From positions 1-64,000 of the forward strand of contig JAJWLX010000015.1 of the NCBI GenBank assembly GCA_021636625.1: a DNA stretch of 64,000 nucleotides, read 5' to 3'. Positions 51,453-60,485 of this stretch are shown here, one piece after another. Below the pieces are notes generated by a model, which saw nothing but the letters and a program-made list of their open reading frames with translations, did not search any database and was not told where the DNA came from. A program made the translations under genes and the position numbers. Within the stretch, counting starts at the first letter, position 1; every line of letters begins with the position of its first letter. The DNA is from Prevotella sp. GTDB lineage: Bacteria; Bacteroidota; Bacteroidia; Bacteroidales; Bacteroidaceae.

Positions 51453-51974
51453 ATGCAAGAGATAGACTTGATATTTCAGCAGTATTATCGTCCGCTATGT
51501 CTTTATGCCACTCATTATCTGCATGATATCGATGAGGCTGAAGACGTAGTGCAGGATTGTTTTGTGAAATTGATAAGTAGGAACATCATGCCGGAAAACA
51601 TCAAGGCTTTCTTATATACCTCTGTACGCAATGCCTGCATCGACCGATTGCGCCGCCAGTCTCCGATAGATACGGAGATTACTCCTACCGATTTATGTAG
51701 CGTGATTTCTGATGACCAGGCACAGGAAAGTTCTTTCCGGGAGGCAGAACTGTGGACGGCTATCGGGCTATTGCCCGAACGATGCAGGGAAATCTTCCTG
51801 ATGAGCAAGCGTGACGGAATGACTTATCGGGAGATAGCTGAAGAACTGAACCTGTCGGAAAAGACCGTGGAGCATCAGATTTCCAAGGCTTTAAAGACCT
51901 TACGAGGCAAGAAAGATGATTTTCTTGCAGATTTTTTCTATATTTTACCTTTCATCCATGGGGGTATTCTGTAA
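51453..51974 (+). CDS. ECF-type RNA polymerase sigma factor
   Basis: 173 aa. Region 2 has HYLHDIDEAEDVVQDCFVKL near residues 22-41 and region 4 has GMTYREIAEELNLSEKTVEH near 118-137. FecI-like in length. It likely directs transcription of the receptor operon downstream when released by the FecR-like protein. The receptor gene begins 25 bp after its stop. Confidence 0.92.
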   Translation: MQEIDLIFQQYYRPLCLYATHYLHDIDEAEDVVQDCFVKLISRNIMPENIKAFLYTSVRNACIDRLRRQSPIDTEITPTDLCSVISDDQAQESSFREAELWTAIGLLPERCREIFLMSKRDGMTYREIAEELNLSEKTVEHQISKALKTLRGKKDDFLADFFYILPFIHGGIL

Positions 51975-51998
51975 TTCTTGCGTTATAGCAATAAAAGA

Positions 51999-54743
51999 AT
52001 GAATAAAAGTACAGTTATGAAAGGTAAAGAGATTATTTTTGCGCTCTCAATTCTAGCCTTGCCAGCTCCAACGTTGGCAGGCACGCCGAAGATGATGGTG
52101 GAGGCTCAGACTTCTACCACCATCCGTCAGCAGATGGATTGGCTGCACCGCATCAGAAAAATCAACTTCGTCTATGATTCATCGCTTGATGGGGAATTGA
52201 ACATCAAGTATCATGGACCAGATATCCAGCATCTTCCGGTGAAGAAGGCACTGAAGGCGCTTTTCGAGAAAACTCATATTCTATATAATATCAATGCGAA
52301 CTATGTGATATTGAAGCGAAAACCCGTACAACAAATATCAACATCTTACACGAATATCAATCACAAAGTTCAGCAGGTTCAGCGTCGCCACACTCTCAGC
52401 GGATATGTCCGTGATGAGAGTGGCGAATCGCTGATTAATGCCACCATCTATGATCTGACGGATGGCATCGGTACAACCACCAATGAGTATGGCTTCTTCT
52501 CGCTTACCCTGCCCGAAGGCGAGCATCAGCTTCGCTTTTCGTATGTGGGCTATGCCGACAAGGTGGAAAAATTGAATCTCTCGAAAGATATGCATCATAA
52601 TATGGCACTCCGTGTTGATGGTAAATTGCCTGAGGTGGTGGTAGATGGCGACTTGAACTCTCCTCTTCTGACCACACAAACCGGCAAGCGCTCCTTTTCG
52701 AACAAGGATATCAAAACCGAGTTCGCCCTGATGTCTTCGCCGGATGTGGTGAAAACCCTGCAGCGTGTGAGTGGTGTGGCAGAAGGACAGGAGTTGGCAA
52801 GCGGACTCTATGTGCATGGCGGCAATGGCGATGAGAACCTTTATCTGATAGATGGTACTCCGCTTTATGATACGAATCATGCGCTGGGGCTTTTCTCCAG
52901 TTTCAATGCCGATGTGGTGAAGAATGTGGATTTCTACAAGAGCGGCTTTCCTGCACGATATGGTGGAAGATTGTCGTCGGTGGTGGATGTGCGTACAGCC
53001 GATGGAAACATGAATCAGTTTCATGGTGCCTATCGCATCGGACTGCTCGATGCCAGTGTGCAGTTTGAGGGACCTATCCGGAAAGGTAAGACCTCTTATA
53101 ATATAGGTATGCGCCGTTCCTGGATGGATCTGCTGTCCCGTCCCTTGACCAAGGCTTTCTCTGATCCAGACGATAAACTCTCGATAGGTTATTACTTCAT
53201 GGACCTGAATGCCAAGGTAACCCATCGTTTCAACGACCGTTCGAAAATAGACTTGAGTCTCTATCACGGAAAAGACAGTTGGGACGTGACGGATGATATG
53301 GATGATAGCAAGGGGGATTGGTACCATGAAGGTGATTCATATAATAAGGAATTAACGAAGACGCAGCTCAATTGGGGAAATTTCAATGTAGCTTTGAATT
53401 GGAATTATCTGTTTTCACCGAAGCTCTTTGCCAACTTCACGGCTGTATATTCCCATAACCGTTCCAAACTTTACTCCCTGGATAATGACAGGGAAATCTA
53501 TCCACAAACCAAGAATGAAAGGGTGTGGAGTCATTTGGAGCATGGCTATACTTCTACTATCTATGATGCCGGATATCGCACGGCATTCGATTACCGTCCG
53601 AATCCTCGTCATCATATCCGTTTCGGTCATGACTACACGATGCATCTCTTCCGTCCGCAGACAGTGATGCAGCTTGACTATATGGGAGGTGGAAGTGGTG
53701 CTGAGATGGATACCATCCGTGTGAATAGTACCAATAGGCATGTGTCTCATGAATGGGCGGCGTATGCGGAGGATGAAATCTATCTCAGTGATAAATGGAG
53801 CCTGGATGCTGGCTTCCATCTGGGATTGTTTCATATCAGCGATAAGAATTTCTTCAATATCGACCCTCGCTTCGCCCTGAAATACCAGTGGAGTCATGCG
53901 GTATCGCTGAAGGCTTCTTTCACGCAGATGACTCAGTATGTGCATAAGATATCCAACAGTTATCTGGATTTGCCTACTGATTATTGGGTGCCAACCACCA
54001 AGGACTTGAAGCCGATGCGTTCTTATCAGATAGCGGCTGGCATCTATGCGCAGCCTAACCGCCACTGGATCTTATCGCTCGAAGGCTATTACAAGCTCTC
54101 GAAGCATCTTCTGCAATACAGCAGTTGGCTGGGAATCGAACCTCCGGCAGAGAATTGGGATAGTCAGGTGATGGATGGCAAGGGATTGTTTTATGGTTTG
54201 GAGGCTGATGCCACTTATCGTACCAATCACCTGACCTTGAGCGGTTCCTATACGCTTTCCTGGAACAAGCGGAAGTATGATGAGTTCTATCAGGACTGGT
54301 ATTACGACAAGTATGACAATCGCCATAAGTTGAATCTTTCCTTGAGATATGATTTCAACAGGAAGGTGAGCTGCTATGCGGTGTGGAGTTATCATTCCGG
54401 CAATCATGCCACCGTTCCGACTCAGATTGCAGCACTGCCTGGTTTGCCGGATGGTGGCAATCGATACCCTGGCAGTTGGTGGAATTCGGCATCTTTTGTC
54501 TATGCCATTCCCAACAACCTGACCTTGCCGGCTTATCATCGTCTGGACTTGGGCTTTGATTTCCATCATGTTACCAAGCATGGACATGAGCGCATCTGGA
54601 ACTTGAGCATCTACAATGCATATTGTCACCTGAACTCGATGTATGTCAAGGTGGATTACGATGAGAAAACAAAGCGGTTTAGGGCAAAGAACAAGGGATT
54701 TGTCCCAATCATTCCTTCGTTCAGCTATACCATTAAGTTCTAA
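51999..54743 (+). CDS. TonB-dependent receptor with STN signalling domain
   Basis: 914 aa from ATG 51999; ATG 52017 directly before the signal peptide (MKGKEIIFALSILALP) is equally possible. Order: STN domain (about 45-110, INFVYDSSLDGELNIKYHG), a carboxypeptidase-regulatory-like fold (about 125-200, SGYVRDESGESLINATIYD), a plug with VHGGNGDENLYLIDGTPLY, and a 22-strand barrel ending in PSFSYTIKF. It imports an unknown ligand and signals through the STN domain to FecR. The DUF4249 lipoprotein gene follows. Confidence 0.9.
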   Translation: MNKSTVMKGKEIIFALSILALPAPTLAGTPKMMVEAQTSTTIRQQMDWLHRIRKINFVYDSSLDGELNIKYHGPDIQHLPVKKALKALFEKTHILYNINANYVILKRKPVQQISTSYTNINHKVQQVQRRHTLSGYVRDESGESLINATIYDLTDGIGTTTNEYGFFSLTLPEGEHQLRFSYVGYADKVEKLNLSKDMHHNMALRVDGKLPEVVVDGDLNSPLLTTQTGKRSFSNKDIKTEFALMSSPDVVKTLQRVSGVAEGQELASGLYVHGGNGDENLYLIDGTPLYDTNHALGLFSSFNADVVKNVDFYKSGFPARYGGRLSSVVDVRTADGNMNQFHGAYRIGLLDASVQFEGPIRKGKTSYNIGMRRSWMDLLSRPLTKAFSDPDDKLSIGYYFMDLNAKVTHRFNDRSKIDLSLYHGKDSWDVTDDMDDSKGDWYHEGDSYNKELTKTQLNWGNFNVALNWNYLFSPKLFANFTAVYSHNRSKLYSLDNDREIYPQTKNERVWSHLEHGYTSTIYDAGYRTAFDYRPNPRHHIRFGHDYTMHLFRPQTVMQLDYMGGGSGAEMDTIRVNSTNRHVSHEWAAYAEDEIYLSDKWSLDAGFHLGLFHISDKNFFNIDPRFALKYQWSHAVSLKASFTQMTQYVHKISNSYLDLPTDYWVPTTKDLKPMRSYQIAAGIYAQPNRHWILSLEGYYKLSKHLLQYSSWLGIEPPAENWDSQVMDGKGLFYGLEADATYRTNHLTLSGSYTLSWNKRKYDEFYQDWYYDKYDNRHKLNLSLRYDFNRKVSCYAVWSYHSGNHATVPTQIAALPGLPDGGNRYPGSWWNSASFVYAIPNNLTLPAYHRLDLGFDFHHVTKHGHERIWNLSIYNAYCHLNSMYVKVDYDEKTKRFRAKNKGFVPIIPSFSYTIKF

Positions 54744-54799
54744 GGAATTGCATGGTGAATAGTAGATGTAGATTTATGTAAAGATAAAAAGAGACAAAA

Positions 54800-55792
54800 A
54801 TGAAAACAATGATATATAGGGCATTTAGCTTCATGCTTTTATGTTTGGCGTTGGTTTCCTGCAAGGATGATTTTGATATTCAAAAGCTACAGGATCATTC
54901 CCGACTGGTGGTTTATTGCTTTCCTACCGAAGGTGATACTACGCTCGTCAGTGTAGCTAAGAGTCTGCCTGTAGCATCAGTAAAGGGGAATGTTGACATC
55001 TTATCCCGCGAAAAGGTAGATGCACATATTATATATAAGGTGAATGGGGTGGAGCAAACGGTGAAACGCATCGCAAACGAGGAAGAGGCTCAACTCTTTA
55101 CCCGAAGCACAAAATCCGATGTGCTTTCGCAACTGGTAGGTCAGTATTATGTGGTAGGCAAGCAGAAAGCTGGCGACAAAATCAGTATTCAGGTTTCTGC
55201 ACCGGATTTCTCATCTGTTTCAGCTTCTACTTATATCCCAGAGAAGGTAGGAGTGGAGTTGGGCGATGTTAAATTGGAAATGAAATCATCGGATGGTTAT
55301 AACCCGATAACCATTGATAGGGTAGAAGCCATTTTCCATGATAATCCTTCTTCGGAAGATTATTATTCGGTGAAGCTCAGATTACTGAATCAAGAAATGG
55401 ACCGTGATCTAGGGCTACTGACAGACAATGAACCCTTGTTGAACAAGAAGTCGAAGCTGGATGATGATTTCGGTATGGATGATTATGAGTATTTTGGTAA
55501 TGCCTACATCTTCAATGACCGTACGATAAATGGCAAGACCTATACACTTCATCTGGATACATACTCTAATTCATATTATCACTCATTTTATAGTTTTTCT
55601 TATGTAGTGGATTTATATAAGGTAACTCCCGAATATTACCGGTTTCTCAAGAGTATCAACGATGCACAGAGCAACAATTGGGCAGATGTGGGCTTGATGC
55701 AGGTTACGCCTACCTATTCGAATGTAAAAGGAGGCTTCGGAGTGGTGGCTGGCTACAATATAAGTTCTGTTTCGAAATACTTCTATAAATAA
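54800..55792 (+). CDS. DUF4249 outer-membrane lipoprotein
   Basis: 330 aa. Lipoprotein signal with LALVSC (Cys21), then a beta-sandwich body. Family members often pair with TonB receptors and are presumed ligand-capture or lid subunits, analogous in place to SusD. It follows the receptor by 56 bp and precedes the FecR-like gene. Confidence 0.82.
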   Translation: MKTMIYRAFSFMLLCLALVSCKDDFDIQKLQDHSRLVVYCFPTEGDTTLVSVAKSLPVASVKGNVDILSREKVDAHIIYKVNGVEQTVKRIANEEEAQLFTRSTKSDVLSQLVGQYYVVGKQKAGDKISIQVSAPDFSSVSASTYIPEKVGVELGDVKLEMKSSDGYNPITIDRVEAIFHDNPSSEDYYSVKLRLLNQEMDRDLGLLTDNEPLLNKKSKLDDDFGMDDYEYFGNAYIFNDRTINGKTYTLHLDTYSNSYYHSFYSFSYVVDLYKVTPEYYRFLKSINDAQSNNWADVGLMQVTPTYSNVKGGFGVVAGYNISSVSKYFYK

Positions 55793-55882
55793 CGAAGATA
55801 ATGGAGGAATATATACCAAGTGCTTTGCCATTGCCGGCAAGGCACAGATTACAGGACAATTTTAAACGAAGAAAGGGATTCT

Positions 55883-56698
55883 ATGATGAAGATCAACAAG
55901 AACGAACAGAATTTTGTGCTGAAGTATTTTCAGCCGGGCAAGCTGGATACCAGGAAGGCTTTGCGGAAGGTGAAGGCTCGGGTTGGCATTGCTGATGAAG
56001 AAGTTTCGCATGCAGTAACTGTATCTTTACGCATGCGTCGCATCCGCTGGATAGCTGTGGCAGCATCTATTCTGGTGCTCTTCACCATAGGAGTCTATAC
56101 GCTTTTGCAGCCAAAGACGGTGACGCTTTCTGCTGAATCGGAAGTAATGGCGTATCATCTGCCTGATGGAACGAAGGTATCGTTGATGCCTCATTCTTCT
56201 CTTTCCTATCAGGAAGATGATTGCAGAAAGGTGAAGATGAAGGGCTGCATCTATTATCAGGTGAAGCATGATGAACAGCATCCTTTCGATGTAGTTGGAG
56301 AGCATGGACATGTAAGAGTGCTCGGTACCCAGTTTATGGTAGATGAAAGAACGGATGTTCCCGAAGTAATGGTAACCAGTGGAAAGGTGCTTTTCACGGC
56401 TCGCAGTTCTGCTGAAGGTGTCTTCCTGATTAAAGGCAAGCGGGCACGTCTGTTGAAAGGGGCTGCCCAGCCTGAGTTGTTGGCTGATTACGATATCAAC
56501 GATGTGGCATGGGCTACGCATCGCCTGCATTTCGACAATACACCGCTATCAGAAGTATTGGAGAAATTGACAGAACTGTCAGGTGTCAAATATACAGCTT
56601 CTGATGAAAGCAAGCGTCTGACGGGTGATTTTGAAACAGATTCCATCCCGCAGGTCATCCAAGTAATAGAAGAAACATTGGGTGTTCAGATACGATAA
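55883..56698 (+). CDS. FecR-family anti-sigma/signal transducer with DUF4974 tail
   Basis: 271 aa from ATG 55883 (GAAAGGG upstream; a second ATG follows directly). A short cytoplasmic part (about 1-65) is followed by one membrane span (about 68-88, WIAVAASILVLFTIGVY), the FecR domain (LPDGTKVSLMPHSSLSYQ, HVRVLGTQFMVD) and a C-terminal DUF4974/STN-like module (LHFDNTPLSEVLEKLTEL). It likely holds the ECF sigma factor until the receptor binds ligand. Its place after the receptor and DUF4249 genes, not between sigma and receptor, is uncommon. Confidence 0.88.
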   Translation: MMKINKNEQNFVLKYFQPGKLDTRKALRKVKARVGIADEEVSHAVTVSLRMRRIRWIAVAASILVLFTIGVYTLLQPKTVTLSAESEVMAYHLPDGTKVSLMPHSSLSYQEDDCRKVKMKGCIYYQVKHDEQHPFDVVGEHGHVRVLGTQFMVDERTDVPEVMVTSGKVLFTARSSAEGVFLIKGKRARLLKGAAQPELLADYDINDVAWATHRLHFDNTPLSEVLEKLTELSGVKYTASDESKRLTGDFETDSIPQVIQVIEETLGVQIR

Positions 56699-56819
56699 GT
56701 GTGTGAATAAAACATCGTAAAAAGGGACTAACTTATGAAAAGTAGTCAATAAAATGAGAAAATAAGTAAAAAGGTCGCATCTTTCGTATTGATTAAGAGC
56801 TAGATTCAAAAATATTTTG

Positions 56820-56827
56820 TATCTTTG
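56820..56827 (+). promoter_or_regulatory. -7 box (TATCTTTG) of the SDR gene
   Basis: TATCTTTG 37 bp before ATG 56865; no exact -33 TTTG. Confidence 0.55.
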
Positions 56828-56864
56828 CCAACGTAACAAATCAAACAACAGAAAATATAGAAGT

Positions 56865-57668
56865 ATGGACTTTAACAAACTATTCTCATTGGAGGGTAAG
56901 GTTGCCCTCGTAACTGGTGCCGCTTACGGTATCGGTTTCGCTATTGCTGAGGCTTATGCCAAGGCAGGTGCAAAAATTGCTTTCAACTGCCGCAGCCAGC
57001 ATCACATGGATCAGGCGCTTGCTGATTACAAGGCTAAGGGTATTGATGCCAAGGGTTATATCTGTGATGTAACTGATGAGGAGCAGGTGAAGAATATGGT
57101 TGCAGATATCGAGAAGGAACTCGGCGTTATCGACATCCTGGTTAACAATGCTGGTATCATCAAGCGTATTCCTATGACAGAGATGTCTGTAGATGACTTC
57201 AAGCAGGTGATCGACATCGACCTTACTGCACCATTCATCGTATCTAAGGCAGTTATCCCAGGTATGATCAAGAAGGGTCATGGTAAGATTATCAACATCT
57301 GCTCTATGATGAGCGAGCTGGGCCGTGAGACAGTTTCTGCATATGCAGCTGCCAAGGGCGGCTTGAAGATGTTGACACGTAACATCTGCTCTGAGTATGG
57401 TGAGTACAACATCCAGTGCAATGGCTTGGGCCCTGGTTACATCGCAACTCCTCAGACTGCACCTCTCCGTGAGCGTCAGGCAGATGGTAGCCGTCATCCA
57501 TTCGATAGCTTTATCTGTGCAAAGACTCCAGCAGGTCGCTGGTTGGAGCCAGAGGAGTTGGAAGGACCAGCTGTGTTCCTGGCTTCAGAAGCATCTAACG
57601 CAGTAAATGGCCACATCCTCTATGTCGATGGTGGTATCCTGGCGTACATTGGCAAGCAGCCTAAATAA
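56865..57668 (+). CDS. SDR oxidoreductase, gluconate 5-dehydrogenase / KduD-like
   Basis: 267 aa from ATG 56865; 16 further codons cross the -7 box. Rossmann motif TGAAYGIGFA near residues 15-24, NNAGI, catalytic Ser of CSMMSELG and YAAAK (YxxxK), and a C-terminal NGHILYVDGGILAYIG. The tail LRERQADGSRHPFDSF is typical of gluconate 5-dehydrogenase-like enzymes of Bacteroidetes. It likely interconverts keto- and hydroxy-hexonates in uronate use. It is alone, without kduI or transport genes. Confidence 0.8.
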   Translation: MDFNKLFSLEGKVALVTGAAYGIGFAIAEAYAKAGAKIAFNCRSQHHMDQALADYKAKGIDAKGYICDVTDEEQVKNMVADIEKELGVIDILVNNAGIIKRIPMTEMSVDDFKQVIDIDLTAPFIVSKAVIPGMIKKGHGKIINICSMMSELGRETVSAYAAAKGGLKMLTRNICSEYGEYNIQCNGLGPGYIATPQTAPLRERQADGSRHPFDSFICAKTPAGRWLEPEELEGPAVFLASEASNAVNGHILYVDGGILAYIGKQPK

Positions 57669-57691
57669 GTAAAGCCGCAGCGAAATAAGAT

Positions 57692-57730
57692 AAAAAGCCC
57701 ATCCCTGCATTTAGCGGGGGTGGGCTTTTA
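57692..57730 (+). terminator. Terminator of the SDR gene
   Basis: AAAAGCCCATCCC pairs with GGGGTGGGCTTTT around TGCATTTAGC. Confidence 0.82.
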
Positions 57731-57743
57731 CTTGTTATACAAT

Positions 57744-57773
57744 AAAAGGGCATTCCGAGAGGAATGCCCTTTT
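57744..57773. terminator. HU gene terminator
   Basis: AAAAGGGCATTCC / GGAATGCCCTTTT, a perfect 13-bp stem with a GAGA loop, directly after the HU stop (minus strand). Confidence 0.9.
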
Positions 57774-57795
57774 ACGTCGAAAATAATCTTAACAA

Positions 57796-58071
57796 TTATT
57801 TGTTGAGTGCATCAGCGAGCTCAGCGCCAGCCTTAAACTTAGCCACCTTCTTAGCTGCAATCTGGATCTTCTCCTTGGTTGCTGGGTTGATACCCTCGCG
57901 AGCAGGACGCTCGTTTACGCTGAAGGTACCGAAGCCTACCAACTGGATTTTGTCACCTGCGATGAGAGCCTCCTTCAACGCATTAGTAGTTGCGTCGAGA
58001 GCAGCCTTAGCCTGTGCCTTTGTGATCTCTGCACCTGCTGCAATCTTGTCGATCAATTCTGTCTTGTTCAT
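57796..58071 (-). CDS. HU-family DNA-binding protein
   Basis: 91 aa, single HU domain: MNKTELIDKIAAGAEITKAQ start, GFGTFSVNERPAREGINPAT DNA arm and KFKAGAELADALNK end. It bends and packs DNA. Monocistronic with a full-consensus promoter at 58125-58155, fitting high expression. Confidence 0.95.
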   Translation of the reverse strand: MNKTELIDKIAAGAEITKAQAKAALDATTNALKEALIAGDKIQLVGFGTFSVNERPAREGINPATKEKIQIAAKKVAKFKAGAELADALNK

Positions 58072-58124
58072 AATTATACGTTATTAAATGATTAGTAATT
58101 TCTATCAATTATCGATTTTGCTTA

Positions 58125-58155
58125 CAAATATAGTCTTTTCCTTTGAAAGTTCAAA
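58125..58155 (-). promoter_or_regulatory. Bacteroidetes promoter of the HU gene
   Basis: Minus strand: TTTG (58152-58155), 19-bp spacer, TATATTTG (58125-58132). Confidence 0.8.
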
Positions 58156-58211
58156 TAAAAAAAGCAGAAAAGTGATGAAAATAGTGAAATTTTATTGTAA
58201 TCTACTCGTTT

Positions 58212-58245
58212 TTTGGTGATTTCACGGATATTTTTAGTAATTTTG
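58212..58245 (+). promoter_or_regulatory. Candidate promoter of the rhomboid gene
   Basis: TTTG (58212-58215) and TAATTTTG (58238-58245), with a 22-bp spacer, one longer than usual. Confidence 0.55.
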
Positions 58246-58298
58246 CCACCAAATTTCAAATTTTAATAAGATCATTAATAGTTAAGGCAAAAATTGTT

Positions 58299-59273
58299 AT
58301 GCGCAATATTCCAATAGTTACAAAGAATCTGCTGATAGTGAATGTGGTGGCCTTTCTGGCCTGCCTGGTCATGGGAAAGAACGGAACCGATGGGTATGTT
58401 CTCAATGATATCTTGGGACTTCATTTCTTCTTGGCTTCCGATTTTCATATTTATCAGCTGTTTACGTATATGTTCATGCATGGTGGTTTCGAGCATATTC
58501 TCTTCAATATGTTCGCCCTTTGGATGTTCGGATGTGTCGTAGAGAGAGTCTGGGGACCGAAGAAGTTCCTTTTTTATTACATAGCCTGCGGCGTAGGTGC
58601 TGGCCTCTTTCAGGAAGCAGCTCAGTATGTTACCTATATCGTGAAGGATATGTCTGCCTATGAGTTTGTGGTAAGTGGTGAGGGCGCCCGTATGGCTATG
58701 GGCGATTATCTCAATATGTGGACTACCGTAGGTGCCTCGGGTGCCATCTATGCCATCCTGCTTGCATTCGGAATGATTTATCCTAATGAGCGAATATTCA
58801 TCTTCCCATTGCCTGTACCTATCAAGGCGAAGTATTTCGTGATTGGCTATGCTGCCATCGAGCTCTTCTCTGCCTTGGCTACCCGTGGCGATGGTGTGGC
58901 ACATATTGCCCATCTGGGAGGTATGGTATTCGGTTTCTTCATGATCCGTTACTGGCGTAAGCAGATGGATGGAGGTTATCATAACTCTTCTGCTGCTGAT
59001 TCTTTCGATAAGTTGCGTAATATGTTTGGGGGTAGAAACAAGAAGACCAAGCAACGTTTCGATTATACCCGCAATGAGAACTATACCCGCAACGATAATT
59101 ATAGCCGTAATGATACCTATACCACAGATTTCCAGCGTACAGATGAAGCCGAAGAGCGCAAGAAGGCTGCACAGAAGGAGATTGACCGTATCTTGGATAA
59201 GATACGCAAGAGTGGTTATGACAGTCTGACCCGAGAAGAGAAACAGACCCTTTTTGACCAGAGTAACAGATAG
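58299..59273 (+). CDS. Rhomboid-family intramembrane serine protease
   Basis: 324 aa. Six membrane spans; catalytic Ser in VGASGAIYAI near residue 149 and His in VAHIAHLGGMVFG near 205. HGGFEHILFNMFAL near residues 65-80 is the conserved L1/TM2 His-Asn motif. A soluble tail (about 225-324) is rich in NYTRND repeats (YTRNENYTRNDNYSRND) and charged helix. It cleaves membrane proteins; substrates unknown. The downstream EEP gene starts 5 bp after its stop. Confidence 0.9.
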   Translation: MRNIPIVTKNLLIVNVVAFLACLVMGKNGTDGYVLNDILGLHFFLASDFHIYQLFTYMFMHGGFEHILFNMFALWMFGCVVERVWGPKKFLFYYIACGVGAGLFQEAAQYVTYIVKDMSAYEFVVSGEGARMAMGDYLNMWTTVGASGAIYAILLAFGMIYPNERIFIFPLPVPIKAKYFVIGYAAIELFSALATRGDGVAHIAHLGGMVFGFFMIRYWRKQMDGGYHNSSAADSFDKLRNMFGGRNKKTKQRFDYTRNENYTRNDNYSRNDTYTTDFQRTDEAEERKKAAQKEIDRILDKIRKSGYDSLTREEKQTLFDQSNR

Positions 59274-59277
59274 CGTC

Positions 59278-60375
59278 ATGTTGAATGGATTAAGGGATTT
59301 TACGGTCAAGATGGTGGCAGGAGCCAATGTGGCTACTGTCGCCTTTATGTTTTTGGTGGGATATTCCGATCTGCTGAATCCGGAACGTTTTCCCGCATTC
59401 TGCAATGCAGGATTGCTCTTTCCGGTCTTTCTTTCCCTCAATCTTGGCTTTCTGATATTCTGGGTCGTCTTCCGTGCCAGGTATGTTCTCATTCCTTTGT
59501 TGGGCTTTCTGGTCAGCTTCGTACCTGTCCGCCAGTATATGCCGGTCAATATGAAGGGAGATGCTCCGAAGGGAAGCATCAAGGTTCTGTCGTACAATAC
59601 CTGGGGATTCGGAAATCAAACGGAAGATGAGGATGGTGTGAATATCTGCCTGTCTTATCTGTTGGAACAGAATGCCGATATAGTCTGCCTGCAGGAAGCG
59701 CAGCCTACCGGCAGGAATGCAGAGCAGATAGACAGTATGCTGAAGCCGATTTATGCTTATCAGGACGTTACGGTTCATCCCCATGGCGGAAACGCCTTGA
59801 TGCTGCTGAGTAAATATCCGATCCTTTCCAAGGAACTGATTCCCTACGAATCGCAGGGGAATATGAGTGTGGCTTACCGTTTGAACATCAATGGAAAGTC
59901 TGTTCTGCTTATCAATAATCATCTGGAGACAACGGGCTTGAGTATCGAAGACCGTCAGCAGTTCAAGAAACTGGTCGTAGGCAAACTGCAGGTAGATACT
60001 GCCGAGCAGACCTCCAAGCTTCTGGTGGTGAAGTTGGCAGAGGCAACTAAGAAACGTGCGCCCCAAGCCGAAGCGGTGGCGAGATACATCAGGGAGCATC
60101 GGGGGATGAGTACAATCCTTTGCGGTGACTTCAATGACGGACCGATCTCTTACGTGCATCGCACGATAGCTAAGAATCTGGTAGATTGCTATGTAGAAAG
60201 TGGAAACGGACCGGGAATCAGTTATCATCGTGGTGGATTTTTCGTACGGATAGACAATATCATGTGTTCTGAGGATTGGGAGCCTTATGAGTGCAAAGTA
60301 GATGATAAAATAGCGGTTTCAGACCATTATCCTATCATCTGTAAGCTAAAAATGCACCCAAAAAAGCAAAAATAA
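59278..60375 (+). CDS. Endonuclease/exonuclease/phosphatase (EEP) family membrane protein
   Basis: 365 aa from ATG 59278, just after the rhomboid stop. Three N-terminal hydrophobic segments (about 15-95) are followed by an EEP fold: VLSYNTWGF, VCLQEAQPT (Glu metal ligand), NNHLETTG, TILCGDFNDGP and a terminal VSDHYPIIC. It likely hydrolyses a phosphodiester outside the cytoplasmic membrane (nucleic acid or lipid head group). The pairing with a rhomboid protease is common in Bacteroidetes; the link is unknown. Confidence 0.88.
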   Translation: MLNGLRDFTVKMVAGANVATVAFMFLVGYSDLLNPERFPAFCNAGLLFPVFLSLNLGFLIFWVVFRARYVLIPLLGFLVSFVPVRQYMPVNMKGDAPKGSIKVLSYNTWGFGNQTEDEDGVNICLSYLLEQNADIVCLQEAQPTGRNAEQIDSMLKPIYAYQDVTVHPHGGNALMLLSKYPILSKELIPYESQGNMSVAYRLNINGKSVLLINNHLETTGLSIEDRQQFKKLVVGKLQVDTAEQTSKLLVVKLAEATKKRAPQAEAVARYIREHRGMSTILCGDFNDGPISYVHRTIAKNLVDCYVESGNGPGISYHRGGFFVRIDNIMCSEDWEPYECKVDDKIAVSDHYPIICKLKMHPKKQK

Positions 60376-60408
60376 GGCAATTTATTCTTATATAAGAAAA
60401 AAAATGCG

Positions 60409-60416
60409 TATTTTTG
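60409..60416 (+). promoter_or_regulatory. -7 box (TATTTTTG) of secDF
   Basis: TATTTTTG 70 bp before ATG 60486; no exact -33 TTTG. An ATTATATATGTAAT palindrome lies in the leader. Confidence 0.55.
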
Positions 60417-60485
60417 CACGTCATTATATATGTAATGATGAATTATAAAGCTGAAAATAAATAAATTAATAACAATAAAATAGAA

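Noticed and set aside
55801..55995. Small ORF between the DUF4249 and FecR genes
   Set aside because: It overlaps FecR in another frame and shows no family signature; FecR has a better start context.
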